Below are positions 19,031 to 27,573 of a stretch of DNA of 64,000 bases, one piece after another. The stretch spans positions 1 to 64,000 of the forward strand of contig SIHQ01000018.1 of the NCBI GenBank assembly GCA_004762125.1, written 5' to 3'. Position 1 is the stretch's first letter. Each line of letters starts with the position of its first letter. The DNA is from Oceanospirillales bacterium. GTDB taxonomy: Bacteria; Pseudomonadota; Gammaproteobacteria; Pseudomonadales; Endozoicomonadaceae. The notes under the pieces are model-generated. The model had not been told where the DNA came from, searched no databases, and saw only the letters and a list, made by a program, of their open reading frames with translations. The position numbers and the translations under genes are program-made.

Positions 19031-20641
19031 TTAGCTCTTAAGAGCCTGGATGTTAATTGGAATACTTACTTGTTGTTGCTCAAGAGCTGAAACTTCCCGT
19101 TTTTCCTTTCTTGTCAGTTTGGACTTATGTCTCAGCTTAAAGAGTCGTTCTTCGATGGTATCAATCCTTTTTTCAAGGGTACTGATCTGACTATCAATGT
19201 TTTTTTGGTCTAACTGTTTTTGCAGTTCTTTAAGCTGCCCTCCAAGCTCTTTTATTGATGTTTCTAGCTCCTGACTATCAGCGCCTGATTGTTTCACACT
19301 GGCAAGTGCCTGCTCTGTCCTGACAAGTTCAGAAAAAAGAGTGTTGTAATCACTCTGCAACTGAGGTGAACTTCTGGCTTCTATCGCTTTTGTTTCAGAG
19401 AAATAGGGATGAGCTGCGGCTTCATGTGCAGACAGTCTTTTATCCGGATCTCTTTCCAACATGCCTTTCAGAAGGTCTTTAAGTGCAGGTGAAAGATGAG
19501 GGCTTCTGCTCAGGCGGGATTTGAAAAGAGCTAATCTCTTGTCATTAACGGAGATTTTTTTAAGGGTTCTACCATCATCGTTCACTTCCATATTGGGGAC
19601 TGGCGGTTCTTTGCCAGTAGCCATTTCTGCCAATAGCATCCCCATAGACCAGACATCTGCTTTCTGGCCGTATTTTTTACCCTCAATCATTTCAGGAGCC
19701 ATATAGATAGCTGACCCAGCCGTTCCGGATACTCTGGCCAGTGAGGGATCCGTTTTATCTGAGTGGAGAGCATTACCATAATCAATCAGAGCTGCTTTTC
19801 CCTGACCGTCAATCAGCACATTTTCTGCCTTAATGTCTCTGTGGATAACTCCGGCACTATGAACATCGCTGAGTTGGTTGACCAGTTGTTTGCCCACTGC
19901 ATAGTTTATTTCTTTGGGGAGTGCTCCGGCTTCTCTATCACCCGATTCTGTGAATTTGCCCATAGCCTCGGAAAGGCTCGCACCGGAATGGAGCATCATG
20001 GTTTCATGATAACTGTTTTTAGTGTCGGTTCTGGATGCCAGTATGGGTGCTGTCCCGGGTGCAAGATTTTGAATTCTGGTCTCTCGCTCAATACCGGCAA
20101 GCTGTTTGGTTTTTTCTTCTTCTGTACCTTTTAGGGCCTGGCGCTTAACCACATAGTTTTTACTCAAGTGTGTCGGTGAGCTTATATCCTTGATTTTTAT
20201 CTTTAAACCGAGCTTGGACCTTAACCGGTCTGTCAGCTTCATTTTCTCTTGCTGAACGGGTTCGGGTTTATTATTAGCTTCGTACACCTTGCCAAAAGCG
20301 CCTTCCCCTAGCAATCTGCCTTCTTTTACAGTGCTTAAATCAGGTGCAGATTTTACTTTACCAGCCTGAAACTCAGGTGACGTGGCTCTGGCTTCTGCTT
20401 GTCTGGGGAGTGGTGTGAGAGGTTTCGCTTTTAAGTTAGAAATGACATGAGCCACTTTTCTGCTCAAAAGTCCTTTTACTCTTGGTTTGGCTCGTTGATA
20501 ACTGTTTTTAAACAGTTCGAGCGGGGAGAATCTGGTTACTTTTCGTTTGGAGTGACGAGTGTGGGCTTCATGAGATGACTCAGCAGGAGTAGTTACATGA
20601 GCTCTACTTGATGTGACAGCTCCGGTCGACTCAACAGCCAT
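19031..20641 (-). CDS. Eukaryotic-like Ser/Thr protein kinase with C-terminal coiled coil
   Basis: A 536-residue protein. The basic, disordered-looking N-terminal 100 residues (HSKRKVTRF, KGLLSRKV) precede a complete kinase domain at about 108-415: loop GEGAFGKV (112-119), ATP lysine in YVVKRQ (about 166), HRDIKAEN (H267, D269), DYG in place of DFG (287-289), IYMAPE, and ADVWSMGMLLAEM. Residues about 430-505 are heptad-like and charged, a likely coiled coil. No signal peptide or membrane helix. All catalytic residues are present, so it should be active. Divergent from the TRAP operon with about 200 bp between them. An effector role is possible but unproven. Confidence 0.88.
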   Translation of the reverse strand: MAVESTGAVTSSRAHVTTPAESSHEAHTRHSKRKVTRFSPLELFKNSYQRAKPRVKGLLSRKVAHVISNLKAKPLTPLPRQAEARATSPEFQAGKVKSAPDLSTVKEGRLLGEGAFGKVYEANNKPEPVQQEKMKLTDRLRSKLGLKIKIKDISSPTHLSKNYVVKRQALKGTEEEKTKQLAGIERETRIQNLAPGTAPILASRTDTKNSYHETMMLHSGASLSEAMGKFTESGDREAGALPKEINYAVGKQLVNQLSDVHSAGVIHRDIKAENVLIDGQGKAALIDYGNALHSDKTDPSLARVSGTAGSAIYMAPEMIEGKKYGQKADVWSMGMLLAEMATGKEPPVPNMEVNDDGRTLKKISVNDKRLALFKSRLSRSPHLSPALKDLLKGMLERDPDKRLSAHEAAAHPYFSETKAIEARSSPQLQSDYNTLFSELVRTEQALASVKQSGADSQELETSIKELGGQLKELQKQLDQKNIDSQISTLEKRIDTIEERLFKLRHKSKLTRKEKREVSALEQQQVSIPINIQALKS

Positions 20642-20842
20642 GATTGAGAATCCATTCGTGATATTTTACTTAAGTATAGGAAGAGATAAGTAAGTCTGAT
20701 TAAGTGGCTTTTTGCTCGTTTACTGGGTAGATATAGGGATTTTTTGCAGTATCCGGATTTTATACAGTAAGATGGGGGGGCACTGAAAAGCCCAAGGATG
20801 TAAGGGCAAAAAAAACAATAATAATAGACAAGGATACATCTC

Positions 20843-21904
20843 ATGTTCAGCCGTAAATCGCTCGCGCTGGCAGTAGGCGCTGTCACATTCACCATGGCCG
20901 CAACAACGACTCAGGCCGCTAACATTCTTCTGAAAACGCCCATCGCTTTTAACTCCAATCTTCCTGCTCTGGGCACACCCATTGTGAAAGTGGCTAATCA
21001 ATTGAAATTGATCAGCGGCGGCAAGATTAAAATGAAGATCTATGAGCCGGGCAAGCTGGTTCCACCGCTACAGATTCTGGATGCGGTCTCTTCCGGTAAA
21101 GTCAATTCCGGGTATGCCACGGCTGGTTACTGGAAAGGCAAGATGAAAGCGGCTTCACTCTTTTCCTCGGTACCTTTTGGTCCGGAAGCTGGTGAATATA
21201 TGGCCTGGATGTATTACGGCAATGGCTTGAAGTTGTATCAAGAGCTGTATGACACCAATGGCTATAACGTCAAAGTACTGCCTTGTGCCATCATCAGTCC
21301 GGAAACGTCGGGCTGGTACAAAAAACCAATCAATAAACCGTCCGATCTTAAAGGCCTGAACATTCGTTATTTCGGTCTGGGCGCAGCCGTGCTTGAAAAA
21401 CTAGGTGCGGGTACAGTACAGCTACCGGGCGGAGAAATCTTTGGCGCGCTTGAGAAGGGTGTTATTGACGGCGCTGAATACTCACAACCCGCCATTGATA
21501 AGCGGCTTGGGCTGCACAAAATTGTTAAATACAACTACTTCCCGGGCTGGCATCAGCAGGCCACTATCTTTGAATTGCTGATTAATAAAAATACCTGGGC
21601 AAAGATGGATGATCAGCAACGGACCATTGTTGAGACTACGTGCAAAGCCTCTATGGCGGACTCCATTGCTGAAGGTGAGGCTAGTCAGTACGAAGAAATG
21701 GAGACTATGAAGAAGGATGGTGTTAAGCAGATGTACTGGAATCAGGAAATGCTGAACGCTTTTGAATCCAGCTGGAAAGAAGTCGCTATCGAATATTCCG
21801 CTGAAGACCCCATGTTTAAAAAAGTCTGGACTGATTTGTCGACATTCAGAAACGGTTATGACCTCTGGGAAGAACACGCCTTCCTACCTCGCAAGACTCA
21901 CTGA
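20843..21904 (+). CDS. TRAP transporter substrate-binding protein (DctP family)
   Basis: Periplasmic binding protein of a Na+-driven TRAP importer for organic acids, 353 residues with a signal peptide ending TTTQA-AN. It shows the DctP features: the early hydrophobic strand, VKVLPCAIISPETSGWYKKP, the conserved substrate-carboxylate Arg region (LKGLNIRYFG) and GGEIFGALEKGVIDGAEY. AAGGA lies 9 bp before the ATG. It is followed by a terminator hairpin and then the two membrane genes. The substrate is not fixed by the sequence, but the downstream 3-hydroxybutyrate-dehydrogenase-like gene makes a short hydroxy or keto acid plausible. Confidence 0.93.
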   Translation: MFSRKSLALAVGAVTFTMAATTTQAANILLKTPIAFNSNLPALGTPIVKVANQLKLISGGKIKMKIYEPGKLVPPLQILDAVSSGKVNSGYATAGYWKGKMKAASLFSSVPFGPEAGEYMAWMYYGNGLKLYQELYDTNGYNVKVLPCAIISPETSGWYKKPINKPSDLKGLNIRYFGLGAAVLEKLGAGTVQLPGGEIFGALEKGVIDGAEYSQPAIDKRLGLHKIVKYNYFPGWHQQATIFELLINKNTWAKMDDQQRTIVETTCKASMADSIAEGEASQYEEMETMKKDGVKQMYWNQEMLNAFESSWKEVAIEYSAEDPMFKKVWTDLSTFRNGYDLWEEHAFLPRKTH

Positions 21905-21917
21905 TCAAGTCATGCCC

Positions 21918-21949
21918 AGCCAGCCTGATCAAATCGGGCTGGCTTTTTC
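21918..21949 (+). terminator. Hairpin terminator/attenuator between TRAP dctP and dctQ genes
   Basis: AGCCAGCCTGAT and ATCGGGCTGGCT pair (one wobble) around CAA, followed by TTTTTC. It sits 14 bp after the binding-protein stop and about 25 bp before the small permease. Such a stem would let the binding protein accumulate above the membrane subunits. Confidence 0.8.
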
Positions 21950-21973
21950 AAGCTGTGCGAGGCAAATATTATT

Positions 21974-22525
21974 ATGCATACCGACTCAACGGGCAGCGGA
22001 CTATTGAAGCTGTCGGGTTTTATTGATGGTGGAATTGACCGAATCTGCAAAGTCATTTGCTGGAGCTACCTGATACTGGTTCTGGTAATTATCCTTCAAA
22101 TTGTACTTCGAAAAGGATTTGCTCATGGGCTGATTGCCCTGGAAGAGCTGCAATGGCACTTATACGCCGTTGGTTTTCTATTTGGACTTTCCTATGCGCA
22201 AATAAAAAACAATCATGTTCGTGTAGATCTTCTGCATCATAATTTTTCTGAAAAGACCAAAGCGAAAGTCGAGATTCTTGGTATCTTGCTGCTGGCTTTT
22301 CCTTTTCTAGCAACGTTGTTCTGGCACAGCATTCCCTTTGCCTACGATGCCTGGCGCATAGGGGAATCTTCGTCATCGCCTTCCGGCCTGCCTATGCGCT
22401 GGCTGATCAAATCGGCTATTCCGGTGAGTATGGCTTTATTAATTTTGGCCATGTTCTCGACGTTGCTGAAAAAATTCGATGTTCTTTTCTTATCCGAAAA
22501 GAGAGGTGTTCAGCATGGACATTAA
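21974..22525 (+). CDS. TRAP transporter small permease (DctQ family)
   Basis: Small membrane subunit, 183 residues with four predicted helices. Family features include the EELQWHLYAVGFLFGLSYAQIKNNHVRVDLL stretch (given in part here), typical of DctQ proteins that recognise the binding protein. It lies between dctP and dctM homologues and overlaps the dctM start by 11 bp. The ATG at 21974 lies immediately after a TTATT run and has only a weak ribosome-binding site. Confidence 0.9.
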   Translation: MHTDSTGSGLLKLSGFIDGGIDRICKVICWSYLILVLVIILQIVLRKGFAHGLIALEELQWHLYAVGFLFGLSYAQIKNNHVRVDLLHHNFSEKTKAKVEILGILLLAFPFLATLFWHSIPFAYDAWRIGESSSSPSGLPMRWLIKSAIPVSMALLILAMFSTLLKKFDVLFLSEKRGVQHGH

Positions 22526-23897
22526 TACGGTACTGGTGCTGGCTATGTTTTCCAGCTTCATTCTGCTGCTGATGACTGGTTATCCAGTAGCTTGGGTGCT
22601 GGGTGGTGTATCCATTCTTTTCGCCGGTATTGGTTTTTTCTCTGATATCTATCTGGATACGATGACCGGGTTGGACTTTCTGACTTTGGGATTGCTGGTT
22701 AACCGTCTTTATGACGTGATGGATAACTGGATATTAGTGGCGCTGCCCATGTTTATTTTTATGGGCATTATGCTGGATAACTCCGGGTTGGCTGAAAAGC
22801 TGATGTCGTCTATCCAGGCATTACTCGGCAAGATCCACGGTGGGTTGGCAATAACTGTCACCCTGATCGGGATTATTCTGGCCGCTTCAACGGGTATTAT
22901 TGGTGCTTCTGTCGTGCTATTGGCATTAATCTCACTGCCTGCGATGCAACAACAGAAATACCATCTGCCTACGGCGCTTGGAACCATTGCCAGTGCCGGT
23001 ACTCTGGGAATTCTCATTCCTCCGAGCATTATGCTGGTTATCATGGCGGATCAGCTGGGTCTGTCGGTAGGTGACCTGTTTATGGGCGCTGTTTTCCCTG
23101 GTTTGATGCTGGCAATGTTTTATGTGCTGTTTATCGTTATTAAGGGTATGGTCAAGCCAGAAACCATGCCAGTTCCTGAACAAACTGAAGAGTATAACTG
23201 GGCATTAGTTCTCGACCTTTTGAAAAATATTTTGCCACCGGTCTCTCTTATTGCGATGGTTCTAGGTTCCATTTTTGCCGGTATTGCTACGCCGACCGAG
23301 GCCAGTGGTATTGGTGCATTGGGTGCTATGTTGTTGACCATCAAAAACGGTAATTTTAATTTTAAAATTCTGCAGCAGTCCCTTCAGCAGACGTTTAATA
23401 CTACAGCGTATATCTTCGCGATCTTTATTGGTGCCAGTGCTTTTGCGTTGGTATTAAGAGAGCTAGGTGGCGATGAGTTGATTGAGTCAGCTCTATCCAG
23501 TTTGCCCTTTGGTCCTTATGGCGTTATTGCAGTGATACTGATCGTTGTCTTTTTGTTGGGCTTCTTTCTGGACTGGATTGAAATTACTCTGATAATTCTG
23601 CCATTGGTGGCACCGGTTGTAAGTGCTCTCGATCTGGCCATAAATGGTTTTGGAACGGTAGATAATCCCCAGTTACTCTGGTTTGTCATACTGGTAGCGC
23701 TGGCCTTACAGACGTCATTTCTTACACCACCGGTAGGCTTTGCTTTGTTCTATCTTAAGGGAGTTTGTCCACCTGAAGTAACGCTCAGACATATTTATGC
23801 TGGAGTGGTGCCGTTTATTGGTTTGCAGTTGTTGGCGTTGCTGGTGGTCATTGTCTTTCCGGAGTTGGTGACATGGTTACCCTCTGTCGCCTATTAG
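22515..23897 (+). CDS. TRAP transporter large permease (DctM family)
   Basis: Large membrane subunit carrying the Na+ and substrate pathway, about 460 residues with 12 or more hydrophobic segments. Conserved features include GTIASAGTLGILIPPSIMLV and GIATPTEASGIGALGA. The start at 22515 has AGAGG about 8 bp upstream and gives the usual MDINTVLVLAMF beginning; an in-frame ATG at 22479 inside dctQ is less likely. It completes the importer and is followed 45 bp later by a short-chain dehydrogenase gene. Confidence 0.92.
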   Translation: MDINTVLVLAMFSSFILLLMTGYPVAWVLGGVSILFAGIGFFSDIYLDTMTGLDFLTLGLLVNRLYDVMDNWILVALPMFIFMGIMLDNSGLAEKLMSSIQALLGKIHGGLAITVTLIGIILAASTGIIGASVVLLALISLPAMQQQKYHLPTALGTIASAGTLGILIPPSIMLVIMADQLGLSVGDLFMGAVFPGLMLAMFYVLFIVIKGMVKPETMPVPEQTEEYNWALVLDLLKNILPPVSLIAMVLGSIFAGIATPTEASGIGALGAMLLTIKNGNFNFKILQQSLQQTFNTTAYIFAIFIGASAFALVLRELGGDELIESALSSLPFGPYGVIAVILIVVFLLGFFLDWIEITLIILPLVAPVVSALDLAINGFGTVDNPQLLWFVILVALALQTSFLTPPVGFALFYLKGVCPPEVTLRHIYAGVVPFIGLQLLALLVVIVFPELVTWLPSVAY

Positions 23898-23942
23898 CCG
23901 TTGAACATGATTAGTTGTTAGAGACCGTTCGGGAGAATAAAG

Positions 23943-24686
23943 ATGAGAACCGCTTTGGTAACAGGTGCTGCCAGTGGCATAGGCAGAGCTATTGCGATGC
24001 AGCTGGCTAGCTCAGGCTACAGAGTATTGGCTGTTGATCAGCATGTGATTATCGAAGCGGAGCTTACTCAGCAAGACAATGTTGATACAGCTACGGTTGA
24101 TCTTTCAGATTTTGAAGCCTGTCAGGCTTTGGTTAAAAATTTTGGTGCCGGCATTGATGTATTGATCAACAACGCCGGTTTCCAGTATGTCTGTTCGATT
24201 GAAGATTTTCCGTTGGAAATCTGGCAGAAAATGCAGGACGTGATGGTGACTGCACCGTTTGTACTGACTCAAGCCGTCTGGCCAACCATGAAAGCAAAAG
24301 GTTGGGGACGGATCATTAATGTTGCATCGGTTCATGGGCTGGTGGCTTCATTGTATAAATCTTCTTATATCACCGCAAAACATGGACTGATTGGATTGAC
24401 CAAAACAACCGCCCTGGAAGGCGGTGAACATGGAATAACTGTGAATGCGATCTGTCCAGGCTATGTGCGTACGCCTCTGGTGGAGAAACAGATTGCCGTT
24501 CAGGCCAGGTTGTTGAATATACCGGAAGAGCAGGTGATATCGGATGTGATGCTTAAGAATGCTGCCATTAAAAGGCTGTTAACTCCTGATGAAGTGGCGG
24601 CTATGGTGCTTTATTTGTGCACTGAAGCCGCAGGTTGCGTGACCGGCTCCAGCTGGACCATTGATCAAGGCTGGACTGCTCAGTAA
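23943..24686 (+). CDS. Short-chain dehydrogenase, 3-hydroxybutyrate dehydrogenase type
   Basis: NAD-dependent SDR of 247 residues. The cofactor motif is TGAASGIG, followed by INNAG, catalytic Ser in NVASVHG, and the YxxxK pair in SSYITAKHG. The signature PGYVRTPLVEKQI and the C-terminal WTIDQGWTAQ are typical of D-3-hydroxybutyrate dehydrogenases, which oxidise 3-hydroxybutyrate to acetoacetate. GGGAG lies about 8 bp before the ATG. Placed right after the TRAP genes in the same orientation, it suggests uptake and use of 3-hydroxybutyrate or a related acid. That link is inference. Confidence 0.85.
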   Translation: MRTALVTGAASGIGRAIAMQLASSGYRVLAVDQHVIIEAELTQQDNVDTATVDLSDFEACQALVKNFGAGIDVLINNAGFQYVCSIEDFPLEIWQKMQDVMVTAPFVLTQAVWPTMKAKGWGRIINVASVHGLVASLYKSSYITAKHGLIGLTKTTALEGGEHGITVNAICPGYVRTPLVEKQIAVQARLLNIPEEQVISDVMLKNAAIKRLLTPDEVAAMVLYLCTEAAGCVTGSSWTIDQGWTAQ

Positions 24687-24799
24687 GCATTGACAGATTT
24701 TCCAGGATGCCCGCAGTCAACACGTATGAATCACGATTCATTTTTTACATACATCTGTGTAGGGTTCTTTACTCAATAAAAACGACTCAGGATTGATGC

Positions 24800-25339
24800 A
24801 TGTTTGAACACTTCAAGGGAAAGTACGAGGTTGAGTTGAAATTTCGACTCGAATCGCTCGATCTATTCAGAGAGCGATTGATGGTTATGAACCCTGAAGT
24901 ATTGTTCGAAAAAAACACTGAATCTGACTGCTATTTTGAATCAGAGCATCCCAGTCTGGAAAGTCAGAGAAAATCACTCTGTATTCGAGAAATTCAACCA
25001 GTTAATGTAAAACTATGGATTGTGAAAGGGCCGGGAAAGGATCAGTGTGAAGCCGTAGAGATTAATGACATCAATATTGCTCACAGTATGCTCAATACTC
25101 TGAATTATCGACCGTCCCTGAGTGTTCAAAAAGAACGAAGTATCTACTTTCTTAATGAGTTCCATATCACACTGGACAATTTGAAAGGCGTGGGTGAGTT
25201 CACCGAGATTGCGGTAATGACGAATGATGAAAGCAAACTGGATTATTATCGAGAACAACTGATGACTCTGGCTCTGCAGCTGGATTTAACGGCTGAGCAA
25301 ATAGAGCATCGTTCTTACCGGGAAATCAGTAACCGCTAG
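24800..25339 (+). CDS. CYTH-domain protein, class IV adenylate cyclase (CyaB-like)
   Basis: A 179-residue CYTH-fold enzyme. The defining N-terminal ExExK motif is present as YEVELKFRL. Further charged strands of the tunnel are seen (ESDCYFES, CIREIQ, LWIVKGPGK, TLDNLKGVGEFTEI). Length and ending match class IV adenylate cyclases (CyaB), which make cAMP from ATP, but the same fold includes thiamine triphosphatases and inorganic triphosphatases. It has its own leader of about 110 bp after the SDR gene and ends at a convergent boundary marked by a hairpin at 25370. Confidence 0.8.
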   Translation: MFEHFKGKYEVELKFRLESLDLFRERLMVMNPEVLFEKNTESDCYFESEHPSLESQRKSLCIREIQPVNVKLWIVKGPGKDQCEAVEINDINIAHSMLNTLNYRPSLSVQKERSIYFLNEFHITLDNLKGVGEFTEIAVMTNDESKLDYYREQLMTLALQLDLTAEQIEHRSYREISNR

Positions 25340-25369
25340 TTTCAAAAAGCAGCCAGTTTGAAGGTTGTG

Positions 25370-25396
25370 TTGAGACAGCCTTAAAGACTGTCTCAA
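25370..25396. terminator. Hairpin between convergent transcripts
   Basis: TTGAGACAG (25370-25378) and CTGTCTCAA (25388-25396) are perfect inverted arms around a 9-base loop. It lies between the CYTH gene and the convergent TRAP operon. No clear T-tract follows on the + strand; bidirectional use is possible. Confidence 0.55.
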
Positions 25397-25410
25397 CCTC
25401 TGTCTCAACT

Positions 25411-25447
25411 ATCTAGTCAATCAATCTAGTCAATCAATCTAGTCATA
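25411..25447. repeat. Tandem 13-bp repeat, nearly three copies
   Basis: ATCTAGTCAATCA is repeated twice exactly (25411-25423, 25424-25436) and then partially (25437-25447). It lies in the short gap between the CYTH gene and the end of the minus-strand TRAP operon. No function is evident; slippage is the likely origin. Confidence 0.85.
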
Positions 25448-25461
25448 ATCAATCTAACCAA

Positions 25462-26859
25462 TTAATACCCGCGTAATGAATCTATATATTCCGGCAGGAA
25501 CAACGATATCTGCGGTACGTAGGTAATCAGGCCGAGGAACATCAGCAACAGGGAGAGCCAAGGCAGGCAAGCCTTGATCACCCAACCCATGCTTTGTCCC
25601 GTTATCCCTGCGGTCACGAATAGATTTAACCCCACCGGTGGCGTTAGCATACCAATCTCCATGTTCACTACCATGATGATACCGAGATGAATCGGATCAA
25701 TGCCCAGCTGAGTTGCAATTGGGAACAGGATGGGGGCCATAATCAGCAGAATGGCGGAAGGCTCCATGAAGTTGCCAGCCATCAGCAACAGCAGGTTAAC
25801 CACAATCAGGAAAGCCCAAGGTGGCAAACCCATGTCGACAATCGTTCCAGCGATGGCATGGGGAATACGTTCGGTGGTCAATACATGGGCGAAGATGAAA
25901 GCGTTAGCAATAATAAACAACAGCATTAAGCTGGTTTTTACTGCGTCACCGACGACCTTGTTGGTCTCTTTATTGGTGAACGACTGGGGTAGAGCCAGCA
26001 GCATCTGAATAATGTTGCGTAGTCCGGCAACAATGATGGATTCATTGTTGTTACGCCAGGCAACGTTTTTCAGTGGACCAATATCCCTGTAACCCAGAAC
26101 AGCAATCAACCAGGCATAGATAGCAGCGACTGCCGCAGCTTCTGTCGGGCTGGCAACACCGCCATAAATAGCGCCCAGTACAATCACGATCAGCATCAGA
26201 CCGCCTGTGGCTTTGCTGGCAGTAATCAGCAAATGGGAAACACCAGGGAAAGGTTGTGAAGGCAGACCTTTAATACGGGCTGTTATATAGATAGCTACCA
26301 TCAAGATTCCGCCCATCATTAAGCCTGGAATCATGCCTGCCATAAACATGCGGGAAGCAGATACTTCCGTGGCAGAAGCGTAAACCAGCATCACAATAGA
26401 CGGCGGAATAAGAATACCGAGAGTTCCGGCGTTGGCGATAACACCGGCTGCAAATGACTGTGGATAACCAGAGCGCACCATACCAGCTATAACAATACTG
26501 CCAATCGCTGCAACGGTGGCAGGGGATGAACCGGATACCGCTGCAAACATCATACAGGCCAGAACGGAAGCCATGGCCAGGCCACCGCGAATGTGACCGA
26601 CACAGGCAATGGCAAAATCAATCAGGCGTCGTGCAACACCGCCGGTAGACAGAAAGGCAGACGACAGAATAAAGAAAGGGATAGCTAACAGGGTGTAATG
26701 CTCTGAAGTGGCCTCGAACATTTTCAGGGCAATGGATGCCAGAGAATCACTGGAAAAGGCCAAAATGGTAGCAATACTGGAAAGGCCCAGCGATATAGCA
26801 ATAGGCAGACCCAAAAACATACAGAGAAAAAGCAGTATAAACAGAGTTGCAGTAGCCAT
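25462..26859 (-). CDS. dctM: C4-dicarboxylate-type TRAP transporter large permease
   Basis: Large membrane subunit of 465 residues. Conserved motifs include VIANAGTLGILIPPSIVMLV and GVASPTEAAAVAAIYAWL, and the ending matches DctM (MEIGMLTPPVGLNLFVTAG). A central insert of about 60 residues with an NKETNKV stretch is as seen in the C4-dicarboxylate DctM subgroup. Its ATG shares a base with the dctQ stop (TAATG on the coding strand). Last gene of dctPQM, with dctD and dctB behind the operon start, so dicarboxylates such as succinate, fumarate or malate are the probable substrates. Confidence 0.93.
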   Translation of the reverse strand: MATATLFILLFLCMFLGLPIAISLGLSSIATILAFSSDSLASIALKMFEATSEHYTLLAIPFFILSSAFLSTGGVARRLIDFAIACVGHIRGGLAMASVLACMMFAAVSGSSPATVAAIGSIVIAGMVRSGYPQSFAAGVIANAGTLGILIPPSIVMLVYASATEVSASRMFMAGMIPGLMMGGILMVAIYITARIKGLPSQPFPGVSHLLITASKATGGLMLIVIVLGAIYGGVASPTEAAAVAAIYAWLIAVLGYRDIGPLKNVAWRNNNESIIVAGLRNIIQMLLALPQSFTNKETNKVVGDAVKTSLMLLFIIANAFIFAHVLTTERIPHAIAGTIVDMGLPPWAFLIVVNLLLLMAGNFMEPSAILLIMAPILFPIATQLGIDPIHLGIIMVVNMEIGMLTPPVGLNLFVTAGITGQSMGWVIKACLPWLSLLLMFLGLITYVPQISLFLPEYIDSLRGY

Positions 26860-27488
26860 TAGCGTGCACCTCCCTTACCGTTTGTTGCGTTATCCAGGTG
26901 TTCACTGATCTCTTCTGCCAGTTTCATGCTGTCCTTGGCTTCATCCGCGTGGTGAAAGCCGTCAGCTTCACCAGTCATTATTTGTTTCAGTAGTACCAGA
27001 AGGCGTACCGCCAGCAGAGAAAAACCAATAACCAAAATGCTCAGAGCTGTCCACTTGGGTATGGGCAGGTCTTCCATCTCAATACCGATCATTTTTATTT
27101 TACTGACATAGATCCAGCTGCCATAAACAAACAAACCGGAATAAACGAGTCCCATCAGTACCGCAATAACACCGGCTACTCGGCGTGGCGTTCTTGGTAG
27201 CATTTTTACAAACGCGTCAACACCAATATGAGCGCCTGAGCGAATCCCCCAGGATGCGCCAAAAAGAACAAACCAGGCGGCCATGTAAAGCGTGACTTCC
27301 TGAGCCCAAAGCAGGCCGGTGTTGAAGCCAAAGCGGAGTATAGTTTCAAAGAAAACCAGAAGTGTAATAGCGACAAGAAGCGTTCGTAATATCGCTTCCT
27401 CCAGCCAGTGAAGAGCCTTCAGCCAGCGATGGGCAGAAGAATTAAGAAGGCGCAACTGCATGGGTGAGACCTGTCTTGTTCTTTTCAT
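26859..27488 (-). CDS. dctQ: C4-dicarboxylate-type TRAP transporter small permease
   Basis: Small membrane subunit of 209 residues with four hydrophobic segments (LLVAITLLVFFETILRFGF; MAAWFVLFGASWGI; VAGVIAVLMGLVYSGLFVYG; ALSILVIGFSLLAVRLLVLL). The motif WAQEVTLYMAAW is typical of DctQ. The start codon lies only 2 bp from the foot of a strong hairpin (27491-27521), with no separate ribosome-binding site, so translation is probably limited compared with dctP. It ends by overlapping dctM. Confidence 0.9.
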   Translation of the reverse strand: MKRTRQVSPMQLRLLNSSAHRWLKALHWLEEAILRTLLVAITLLVFFETILRFGFNTGLLWAQEVTLYMAAWFVLFGASWGIRSGAHIGVDAFVKMLPRTPRRVAGVIAVLMGLVYSGLFVYGSWIYVSKIKMIGIEMEDLPIPKWTALSILVIGFSLLAVRLLVLLKQIMTGEADGFHHADEAKDSMKLAEEISEHLDNATNGKGGAR

Positions 27489-27490
27489 AT

Positions 27491-27521
27491 GTTATCTGCC
27501 CGCCGAAGGCGGGTAGATAAC
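27491..27521 (-). promoter_or_regulatory. Strong hairpin between dctP and dctQ, abutting the dctQ start codon
   Basis: Two 14-bp arms (GTTATCTGCCCGCC and GGCGGGTAGATAAC on the + strand, one wobble) close a three-base loop. It lies in the 85-bp dctP-dctQ gap, 2 bp upstream of the dctQ ATG. It can stabilise the dctP message and lower expression of dctQM, as is known for binding-protein-dependent operons. Confidence 0.75.
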
Positions 27522-27573
27522 TGATTAGATATTTGATTGAGTGTGTCTACACACTTAAAAGTGAAGAGTCGTT

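Noticed and set aside
25411-25447. Attachment site or iteron origin
   Set aside because: Only two to three short units, no integrase or replication gene nearby. Slippage is enough to explain it.
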